Below are positions 10,571 to 19,704 of a stretch of DNA of 64,000 nucleotides, in pieces. Positions within the stretch are counted from its first letter, which is position 1; every line of letters starts with the position of its first letter. The notes under the pieces were generated by a model. The model was not told the DNA's origin and did no database searches. It saw only the letters and a list, made by a program, of their open reading frames with translations. Source of the stretch: Parietaria judaica (Eukaryota; Streptophyta; Magnoliopsida; Rosales; Urticaceae); contig OX940869.1 of assembly GCA_954871525.1 (NCBI GenBank), positions 16,024,001 through 16,088,000 of the forward strand. The letters are read 5' to 3'. A program made the translations under genes and the position numbers.

Positions 10571-12124
10571 TGTTACGGGTATTTTACGCAATTAGTTTAT
10601 TATTAATTAATAAAAGAAAAATTATTTAAATTAATTTTTCTTTTATTAATTAATTATAATCAATTTTACCCAAAATATTCATCGGAAGCCCGTTTTCGAT
10701 AAAATAAAATGTCCAGATGATTTCAAAAATATCGAAACACCAAAAATTGACATAAAGTTTGCAAAACACGGCCTCGGGGAATACCCGAGGCCTCCGAAAG
10801 CCCCCCGGGACCTCCGGGTGGGCCCCACGGCCCCCGAGGGTCACTTCCACACGCCCAGGTGGGCCCCACAGGGGTCAAGGGTTACTGCCACACGCGTCAC
10901 AGAACGCTGCAGGCCCACAAGTGTCAAATTGACCCTGCAACGTGGCGCCACGCCATTGGGCGCGAAGGAGGACGCGCAGCAAATAGGGAGCGCCACGCAG
11001 ACGCTGACGCGCGCGCTGATGCGACCGCTGACGTCAGCCCTGGCTGCCACGCGCGTGGTTTCGTGTCACCGCCACTGTTCCCGCGCGTGAGGGCGCGTCC
11101 GACATTAGATTGAGACGCCGATTGCGGCGTTGGATCGGCCACGTCCGGGGGACCCGAAAAAACATATAATATTACCCCGGGGGCTTCCCGAAGAAATATT
11201 TATTCACGTTTTAACCCCCGGACCCTCCTATAAATAGGAACTCGGTTTTCACTAAACGGTAACTCGATTCTCACCCCTGGAACTCGCCTAAAACTCTCTC
11301 TACTCCCTCTAAAACTCGCCTCCCCTCAAATATCACTCTAATGTTGAGCGTCGGAGGTGAATCAAGGGGTACCCCCCCCCCCCGGTTCTCCCTGACCTTG
11401 GGTGTTGTTTTGTCCAGGTTCTGAGATCGAGAAATCACACTAGAACGGAAGCCTTGGGGAAATTTCCGGTGTCGATTACGATCCCCTTGTTAGGACCTGT
11501 TCTACTTGGTGTTCGTGCTATTTCTCAGTCTATTATCTCTAGCGGATATACCGCCTTTGCGGATAGACCGAAGACTGGTAGCAGGCCCCACGATTCAGTC
11601 TGATGGGTCTAAATCTCCAGGAATTATCCGAAGGTCTTAAACACGGAGAGGTTCACAGAAGGCGGAAGCCTTGGAGAAAACTCTGGCACGATCTAAGACC
11701 CTCATTGCCAAGGTTCTAGATCCGTGAGGTGCTCCTTCTATCCACTAGTCTTGTGTCTCCGGCAGATATACTGACTACGCGGATAGCCCGAGGACCCAGA
11801 TCTATCCCCGTGACGTCGGTCGAGGGTATGGTTCACCAGGGTTCACTGGAAAGTCGATACTGTGATCCCCCCCTACACAGTGGTCAGGAATCTGTTTTTG
11901 GTGTCCCGAACCTGTAATCCGGGCCAGGCCAAGTCCTGACCCTAATAGCGACAGGTAGTGGAGTTTACCATGGATTTCTGGTCATGAGTCAATGGAGGGT
12001 CCGTTTGACTCGAAAGTCCAGGAGCCCAAACCCGAGAGTCATAAAAAGTCAACAAGATGACATTGGGCCTGGCCCAACACGAGCAATTGGGCCGCTGAAT
12101 GTTTGAAGCATTTTTCTGCATCAA
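10571..12124 (+). mobile_element. 5' LTR of element 2
   Basis: Begins TGTTACGGGTATTTTACGCA. It matches the 3' LTR to GCATCAA at 12124, while the 3' LTR continues to ...CATCAACA. The 5' LTR therefore seems to lack its last bases, together with the primer binding site. A TATA box lies at 11229-11236. ORFs inside (for example 10818-11142 on both strands) are GC-rich LTR shadows. Confidence 0.9.
11229..11236 (+). promoter_or_regulatory. TATA box of element 2 5' LTR
   Basis: CCTCCTATAAATAGGAACTC, repeated at 23532-23539 in the 3' LTR. It is well placed to start a transcript through gag-pol. Confidence 0.65.
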
Positions 12125-12375
12125 GGACACTCGATGCATACTCGAAGGCGTTCGAGTATACTCGAAGACATTCAAGGACACTCGAAGGCATTCGAAGACA
12201 TCCGGCCACATTCAAAGATATTCGAACGCATTCGAACACACTCAAAGGCGTTCGAACACACTCAAAGGTGCTCAAAGAAACTCGAAGGCGTTCGAACATA
12301 CTCGAAGGCGTTCGAACATATTCAAAGGCGTTCGAACACACTCAGAGGCATTCAGAGAAACTCGAAGATGCTCGA
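12125..12375. repeat. 20-bp tandem array at the 5' LTR/gag border of element 2
   Basis: The unit is close to ACTCAAAGGCGTTCGAACAC with a 10-bp sub-period (TTCGAA/CTCGAA). It starts within a few bases of the LTR end and occupies the place where the primer binding site should be. No TGG-initiated PBS is visible. Confidence 0.85.
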
Positions 12376-12382
12376 AGCTTCG

Positions 12383-13570
12383 ATGTCAGATTCGATAGAA
12401 GGCACCTCTTCCCGCCCCGCGGGAAGTATCGCTCTCAACACGCGGGCTCGGGTGAACGCACGCCGAACCCAGGCACTCAACCGGCCTGAGATAAGTACTC
12501 GACAAGAGCCCGCTGTCAACGAAAAAAAAGAACGGCTGACTCGGCTGGAAGATAGTGTCTTCCGCCTGGCTGATCTTGTGTCCAAGCGCCTTGGCAACAA
12601 CGACACCAACCTTGAAGCCATCGACGAAATAAGAAACGAGGTCCAGGATCTAAGAAGAGAGCTGAAAGAACTCGCTACAACCAATAGTACTGATCCCGCC
12701 AAACGAAGTATGACGGAGGGAATCATCTCCCCTCTTGCAAGTCACCAACTCGACGAAGCCCTCAGCGGGGACCTCCGATTCCAGCTAAATCTCGTCTACG
12801 ACGGCACGACAGATCCCACATACCATCTGGTACAATACCAGTTTGCCATGCGGATAAAAAGATGCTCACCCTCTACAATGTGCCAAGCATTCTCCCTCAC
12901 CCTTGCCGGACCGGCCTTCGAATGGTACCAACGACTTCCCAAAGGGTCGATTGAATCCTTTGAAGAGCTGAAGGAATGCTTCATATCCCGCTTCGCTAGC
13001 TCGATTACGCAACGAAAGGGAAAATCATACCTATGGTCCCTCAAGCAGCGCAAAGATGAGTCTCTCCAGGCTTACTTGAAAAGGTTCACGGAGGAGGCAA
13101 ATAGAGTCGTTAGCTATACCGACGATGACGGCGTCACCGCAGTAATAGACGGCCTCCTGGTGAGCGAATTCACGCGCTCCCTTGTCAAAAAGAGACCTGC
13201 TTCCATGGCCGAACTAATGGCTAGGGCAGCGGAAGACATCGCCGCCGACGAATACTTCGTCAGTCGAAGCCAACTCAGCCTAGACGAGCAAAGCCGGAAC
13301 GACCAAAGGAGAAATGATAACGAGCCTCAAAGAAAGAGGCAACGCCAGCAGTCAAACTCTGAAGGGCGACAACAACGCCCTAAGCGAGCGGAGGGTTTCC
13401 ACAGGGACGCAAACTACATCCCGCTAACCGTGTCACCGACAACGATTTTCAACCTCCACAAAGAGAAGTTCGGCCCTCCACGGCCTCTGCCCAGGAAAGC
13501 CAACCGAGACAAAGATCGGTACTGCAAGTATCACCAGGATCACGGCCATTTGACGTCAGAGTGCTGGTAA
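12383..13570 (+). CDS. Element 2 Gag
   Basis: ATG at 12383 (MSDSIEG), the first Met after the array; the frame is also open upstream through the array. A coiled-coil-like segment (residues about 45-105) is followed by the retrotransposon Gag domain (YHLVQYQFAMRIKRCSPSTM, FEWYQRLPKGS, SFEELKECFISRF), a basic Arg/Gln-rich tract, and a zinc-knuckle-like CKYHQDHGHLTSEC. A TAA at 13568-13570 stops it where a Gln codon is expected; the frame continues unbroken behind it into the protease. Gag itself is therefore nearly complete, but the Gag-Pol polyprotein is not. Confidence 0.88.
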   Translation: MSDSIEGTSSRPAGSIALNTRARVNARRTQALNRPEISTRQEPAVNEKKERLTRLEDSVFRLADLVSKRLGNNDTNLEAIDEIRNEVQDLRRELKELATTNSTDPAKRSMTEGIISPLASHQLDEALSGDLRFQLNLVYDGTTDPTYHLVQYQFAMRIKRCSPSTMCQAFSLTLAGPAFEWYQRLPKGSIESFEELKECFISRFASSITQRKGKSYLWSLKQRKDESLQAYLKRFTEEANRVVSYTDDDGVTAVIDGLLVSEFTRSLVKKRPASMAELMARAAEDIAADEYFVSRSQLSLDEQSRNDQRRNDNEPQRKRQRQQSNSEGRQQRPKRAEGFHRDANYIPLTVSPTTIFNLHKEKFGPPRPLPRKANRDKDRYCKYHQDHGHLTSECW

Positions 13571-15619
13571 CTAAGGAAACAAATCGAGCAGCTCATCCAG
13601 GACGGACACTTAAAAGAATTCGTCAAGAAACTCGTGGCGGGAAGCGGGAAAGCCAGCAACCCTCTGCCTCGAGAAGGTGAACAACCCCAAGACGGTCACA
13701 AGCCTCACCAAGACGAAGAGCAAACCAAAGACAAAGCTCCCCAGTATCATGTTGTATCCACTATTGTAGGTGGACCAGAAACTAGGGACTCCAACAACAA
13801 GCGAAAGAGATACGCCCGAGCCCTGGAAAGTGACGGCGAAGAACACCAGATCAACCTCACGAACCTAACCAGTTCTACGATGGTGCTTCCCAGCCAAGCC
13901 ATCACTTTCACAGAAGAAGAGGCTCGACGAATCTCACACCCTCACAACTACGCCATCGTGATAGAGACGTTGATCGCCAACAACCGAATCAGGCGAGTAC
14001 TGGTTGACAATGGAAGCTCGGCTGACGTTATCTTCAAGACCGCCCTGGAACGCATGAGTCTGGGAGGACTCGTCCCGACGCCCATCAAGACCCCGCTCTA
14101 CGGCTTCAACGGAAAGCCGGTCTTTGCCGAAGGAGCCATCGACCTCCCAACAACATTTGGATCCGAAGATGGGGCCATGGTCACCAAAATGATTTGGTAT
14201 CTTGTGGTGGACCAACCATCGTCCTACAACATCATCATAGGAAGGCCGTCTCTCAACAAACTTCAGGCTATCACCTCCACCTTCCACTTGCTCGTGAAAT
14301 TTCCCACGGAGAACGGGATCGGAATCCTAAGGGGAAGCCAACGGGAATCCAGAACCTGTTACGGCCAAGGAACGAAAACCAGGAGGAGCGAGTTGGTCAT
14401 CCACACGATCCAACAGCTAAATGAAAATCTCACTTCCGATTCCGAGAAGGCATGGATGTTCGGCGAGCTCGACCCAAGAGACGCGAGGCGCAAACCCACG
14501 ATGGAACCTTCTTCCGATGTGACAGCAGTCACGCTGGATGAAGAAAAGCCAGAAATGACCGTTTCAGTCGGCGCCCAGTTGCCAGTCATGATTAAAACGC
14601 AACTGGCCGCCTTCCTGCGAGAGTTCAAGGACGTTTTCGCCTGGTCACATGCCGACATGCCAGGCATCGACCCCGAAATCGCCGTCCACAGACTCAATAT
14701 CGAGAAAGGAAGGGCACCCAAAATACAACGACGGCAGGCCTTTAATCCCGAAAGATATCAAGCCATCAACGACGAAGTCAACAAACTCATCGCGGCGGAC
14801 TTCATCAGAGAAGTCACATACCCGGATTGGGTGTCCAATGTCTTGATGGTAAAAAAGCCCAACGGCAAATGGCGGATCTGCATAGACTATTTCGACCTCA
14901 ACACGGCATGTCCAAAGGATTGTTTTCCTCTCCCGAGGATCGATCAGCTAGTAGACGCGACCGCCGGCCACCAGCTCATGAGCATGATGGACGCATATTC
15001 GGGATACAACCAGATCCGAATGCACGAGCCCGACCAGATACACACCATGTTCATCACCGACCGCGGTCTCTACTGTTACAAAGTCATGCCCTTTGGGCTC
15101 AAGAACGTTGGAGCCACATACCAGCGCTTGGTCAATCGGATGTTCGCCCCGCTCATCGGGAAAACAATGGAAGTCTATGTCGATGACATGATCGTCAAAA
15201 GCCTTGAAGAAGCCGACCACGTCAAAGACCTTCGAGAAACCTTCACTCTCCTCCGAAGGTACCAGATGAAACTGAACCCTGCCAAGTGCGCATTCGGAGT
15301 CGAGTCTGGGAAGTTCCTGGGATTCATCGTCAATCGACGAGGAATCGAAGAGTACCCCGAAAAAATTCGAGCTCTAATCGAAATGAAGAGCCCCCGAAGA
15401 ATCAAGGAAGTACAAAGCCTCAACGGAGGCATCAACGCCCTAGGGCGATTCGTGTCAAAGGCCACAGACCGGTGCCAGTCGTTCTTCCAGGCCCTCAAAG
15501 GCAAAAATAATTTCGCATGGAACAAGAAATGCGAAGCCGCTTTCCAGGAACTAAAAGCCTACCTTGGGTCGCCACCTTTGTTGTCAAAACCAAAAGACGA
15601 TGAGGCCTTATTCCTCTAG
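13571..15619 (+). pseudogene. Element 2 protease and reverse transcriptase
   Basis: Same frame as gag. The aspartic protease motif VLVDNGSSADVIF is at about 14000-14035. RT follows with a conserved fingers region, LPRIDQLVDATAGHQLMSMM, and an intact YVDDM box (near 15178). TAG at 15617-15619 ends the stretch where Tyr is expected before the RNase H. Unlike element 1, the protease and RT active sites look intact here; the damage is nonsense codons on either side. Confidence 0.92.
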
Positions 15620-16644
15620 CTCTCCATCTCAACCAGGGCCGTCAGCGCGGTCTTGGTTTGAGAAGAAGAAAAGAAGCAGATTTCGGTCAACTATGTCAGC
15701 AAAGCGCTCCTTGACGCCGAGACCGCTACACGCAGATCGAAAAGCTGGCGCTCGCGCTGATCACCACCGCGAAGAAACTCCGCCCGTACTTCCAAGCCCA
15801 CCAAATTATAGTAAGAACAGAGCACCTGGTTCGAAAGGCACTCTTCAAAGGTACCTCATCACGAATGGCGATCTGGTCACAAGAATTGGGGGAATACGGT
15901 GTGGAGTACCAGCCCCGAATCGCTATCAAAGCGCAGGTGGTAGCAGACTTCATTGCCGAATTCACGTACGATGCGGAGGTCGAGACTAAAGAAGAGCTTG
16001 ACAGGTTGCCCCAAACAGTCAAATGAAAATCGAGCCCCGACGGTCCCGCCTGGAGCCTCTACGTTGACGGCGCCTCCAACACAAATGGCTCAGGGGCAGG
16101 TATTCTGCTTACCAACCCCGAAGGTGGAAAGCTACGCTACGCCATCCGATTCGGGTTCAACGCCACAAACAACGAGGCGGAATACGAGGCACTACTAACC
16201 GGACTTCAGATCGCTCAAAAACTCGAAGCGAAAAACCTGAGGATCTACTGTGACTCTCAACTGATCGTGAAGCAAGTAGAAGGCGAATACCATAAAGAAG
16301 AAAATATGGTGGCCTACCTCGCGGAAACGCTGCATCGCTTGGAGTTCTTGGCATGGTATGAGATCACTCAAATACCTCGAGCTGAGAACTTCGAGGCCGA
16401 CACACTAGCCAAAATGGCATCAGGAGCTGACAATGAGGAGCTAGGAAAAGTTACAATCGAGGCCTTCGAATGCCCGTCCATCAGGAAAAGCCAAATCCTC
16501 GCCATCACCAGCGAAGAAGAAGACAACTGGATGTCGTCTATCATCAAATACTTAGAGCGTGGCGTTCTTCCTGCCGATCGAAACAAAGCGCGACAGCTTA
16601 AGCTCCGGGCAACGAGATATGTAATACACGATGGCAATCTTTAA
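15620..16644 (+). pseudogene. Element 2 RNase H and archaeal-type RNase H
   Basis: Starts with the gypsy RNase H (SISTRAVSAVL, VNYVSKALLDAET), a TGA near 15659, and a one-base deletion near 15722 that shifts frame. The second RNase H follows (LYVDGASNTNGSGAGIL, NNEAEYEALLTGLQIAQKL) after a TGA at about 16024. The stretch ends with TAA at 16642-16644. A second RNase H of this type between RNase H and integrase is the hallmark of Tat elements. Confidence 0.88.
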
Positions 16645-17751
16645 AAGCGCGGTTTCATGCAGCCCCTTCTCAAATGTCTTTCCCGGGACGACGCAGATCT
16701 CGTCCTCCGAGAAATCCATGAAGGAATTTGTGGCAACCACTATGCCGGACGATCTCCGGCCCTCAAAGCCCACAAACAAGGCTATTTCTGGCCGACCCTC
16801 AGAAAAGACGCGAATGAGATCTCCCGAAAATGTGACAAATGCCAACGGTTCGCCAAGGTGCCACACCTACCTGCAGTCCCATTGTGTTCGGTAATGGTCC
16901 CTCGACCATTCGCCAAATGGGGAATCGACCTGATCGAGAAGCTACCAAAAGCCCCAGGAGGCGTCGAGTATGCGATAGTGGCCATCGACTACTTTACCAA
17001 GTAGGTCGAGGCAGAACCAATCGCAAAAATCACACAGAAAAACACGACGAACTTCATATGGTGCAACATCATCTGTCGGCACGGGATCCCCGCCTCGCTG
17101 ATAACCGACAACGGGAAACAGTTCGACAATATGGACCTTCGAGCTTTCTGCCAAGATCTCGGAATCAACAACACCTACTCGTCACCCGTCTACCCCCAGG
17201 CGAACGGTCAAGTAGAGTCAGTTAACAAAGACATCAAGACTATCCTGAAAAGGAAACTCGATGAAAAGAAGGGCAAGTGGGCGGAAGAATTACCCTCAGT
17301 ACTCGGGGCCTATCGGACTACCACACGCAACGACACTGGTGAAACCCCATTCGGTCTAACCTACGGAGTCGAGGCAGTCATCCCCGCTGAGATACGCATC
17401 CCTTCGCCGCGAGTCGAGTTCTTCGATGAAGAACGCAATGACGAGGCGCTGCGACAAGAGCTTGACCTCCTCAAAGAAAAGCGAAATGAAGCGTACACCA
17501 GACTGGTCGCCCAGAAGCGAGTTGTAGAGCGCTACTACAACTCTAAAGTCAAGGCAAGACACTTCTTGGAAGGAAGCCTGGTTCTGAGAAAAGTAGGCCA
17601 AAACACCCAAGTCCTCGGCGCCAGAACCCTCGGGCCAACTTGGGAAGGCCCGTACCGCATCTCTAGGGTGATCCGAGACGGAACATACCGGCTACAGGAA
17701 ATGGGGGGTTGCGAAATCCCCTGGCCCTGGAACGTCGAACACCTGAAGTAG
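16645..17751 (+). pseudogene. Element 2 integrase
   Basis: HHCC zinc domain (REIHEGICGNHYAGRS, CDKCQRFA), first catalytic Asp in KWGIDLIEKL, a TAG at 17002-17004 in place of the Trp usual after YFTK, second Asp in LITDNGKQF, Glu in QANGQVESVNK, and a C-terminal domain to 17751 (GPTWEGPYRISRVIRDGTYR). Apart from the nonsense codon the DDE triad is complete, which shows what element 1 has lost. Confidence 0.92.
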
Positions 17752-18069
17752 TACCACCAATGAGCCCGACAAGGCTAGGGGTAAAAATAAGCTAAAAATA
17801 GCTGAAGCTAAGATTCAACCGGAAGCTAAAGCTAAAATCCAACCCGAAGAAAAGCCCCGAAGTGATGTACCACCGGCATGGGAATAGCTCCGATAGCCGA
17901 CGTATGTAAAAAAAAAAAAAAAAAGCGCCACAAGAAGCACCAAATGATATATATAAGGTCTTTCTTTTTCCGCGAATAGATGCCTCTCAAAATTTCCTCA
18001 CAACCTTTACAAGCTTACTCGGAAACTGGGGGGTTGATATAGGGAAAAGAAAAGAAAATACAAAAAAAA
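17752..18069. other. Pol 3' spacer with internal PPT-like tract (element 2)
   Basis: Non-coding. It holds A-rich runs and, at 18021-18036, GGAAACTGGGGGGTTG, a purine tract like those that prime plus-strand DNA in retrotransposons. The true 3' LTR is 4.8 kb further on, next to a second tract at 22856-22872. Confidence 0.5.
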
Positions 18070-18262
18070 AAAGACCGAGAAAGGCCCGGATCTCGATCCC
18101 GCCGACTCAGGCAACTCAAAAGACCGAGAAAGGCCCGGATCTCGATCCCGCCGACTCAGGCAACACAAAAGACCGAGAAACGCCCGGATCTCGATCCCGC
18201 CGACTCAGGTAACTCAAAAGACCGAGAAAGGCCCGGATCTCGATCCCGCCAACTCAGGCAAT
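18070..18262. repeat. 49-bp tandem array, 4 copies
   Basis: Unit begins GACCGAGAAAGGCCCGGATC, at 18072, 18122, 18171 and 18220. It is followed directly by the 114-bp array. Confidence 0.9.
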
Positions 18263-19100
18263 TGAAACGCCTCGCAAGTAGTTCTCGGCCCAAAACCGAG
18301 CGCTTGACGACGCACAACTTGCCATAAGTCCGGGACCTATAGCGCTCTATAAAGCGCGACCCGGCTCCAAGTACACTAAGACGCCTCGAAAGTAGTTCTT
18401 GGCTCAAAACCGAGCGCTTGACGACGCGCAACTTGCCATAAGTCTGAGACCTATAGCGCTCTATAAAGCGCGACCCGGCCCCAACTACACTAAGACGCCT
18501 CGAAAGTAGTTCTCGGCCCAAAACCGAGCACTTGACGACGCGCAACTTGCCATAAGTCCGGGACCTATAGCGCTCTATAAAGCGCGACCCGGCTCCAAGT
18601 ACACTAAGACGCCTCGAAAGTAGTTCTCGGCTCAAAACCGAGCGCTTAACGATGCGTAACTTGCCATAAGTACGGGACCTATAGCGCTCTATAAAGCGCG
18701 ACCCGGCTCCAAGTACACTAAGACGCCTCGAAAGTAGTTCTCGGCTCAAAATCGAGTGCTTGACAACGCGCAACTTGCCATAAGTCCGGGACCTATAGCG
18801 CTCTATAAAGCGCGACCCGGCTCCAAGTACACTAAGACGCCTCAAAAGTAGTTATCAGCTTAAAACCGAGCGGTTGACGACGCGCAACTTGCCATAAGTC
18901 CGGGACCTATAGCGCTCATACTAAGACGCCTCGAAAGTAGTCCTCGGCCCAAAACCGAGCGCTTGACGACGCGCAACTTGCCATAAGTCCGGGACCTATA
19001 GTGCTCTATAAAGCGCAACCCGGCTCCAAGTACGCTGAGACGCCACGAAAGTGGTTCTCGGCCCGAAACCGAGCGCTTAACGACGCGCAACACGTGATAA
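18263..19100. repeat. 114-bp tandem array, about 7 copies
   Basis: Unit begins ACGCCTCGAAAGTAGTTCTC; copies start at 18381, 18495, 18609 and so on, with one shortened copy near 18920. Being 38 codons long it keeps a minus-strand frame open (RFIERYRSRTYGKLRVVK), which I do not consider a gene. Same position in the element as the 42-bp array of element 1, but unrelated in sequence. Confidence 0.92.
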
Positions 19101-19704
19101 GATCAGGGCCCTGCAGCGCTCGACATAGCGCGACCCGGCCCCCCAAATACAGAAAGCCTAAAAGAAAACCTGATCTCAAACCCCGAGGGCACCGGCCAAA
19201 AGCTCGAAGCGCTCGATACATTGCTAGAAGACAGATCTTATCTCGAAGCAATCAAATAAGAAATGATCAAAGAACCAACATACAAGATGAAAATGAAAGA
19301 TTGACATTCATAGGTCAACATTACGGTTACATCACAAGTAGCTACTCCTAATGAACAGCGGCGGCTCGCTACAGCAGAACATGTCCGCCTATACAAGAAA
19401 AGCACCTAAAAGCGCTACAAAAACTCATGCCACATGCGGCAAGACTGGAAGCTACAAGCTCTATATATGGGAGGAATACATCCCCGATTGTTAAAAAAAA
19501 AAAGGGAGACGGCATGTCACGGAAAACGATCGTCATCATCGTCAGTGGTCTCCTCATCCGCCTCTTTCATCACCAACGGCTGCATCCTCCATCCCTGCGT
19601 TGGCAGGGGCAATGTGATCAAGATCGGGGACGTAATAGTCAGCCTCAACGAAAAGAGAGGCCGGGGGAACATGACCCCCAACTCCGCCGGCCACGCTGCC
19701 CAGA
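19101..19704. other. Spacer between array and antisense ORF (element 2)
   Basis: No coding sequence or repeat recognised. It probably holds the 3' UTR of the antisense ORF, which reads toward it from the right. Confidence 0.35.

Noticed and set aside
10818..11142. Overlapping ORFs on both strands in GC-rich DNA (also at 23119-23415)
   Set aside because: They lie in the U3 part of the element 2 LTRs and have no domain; stops are rare only because of GC content.
18156..19093. Long minus-strand repeat protein (RFIERYRSRTYGK units)
   Set aside because: By-product of the 114-bp array, located in a non-coding spacer of a retrotransposon.
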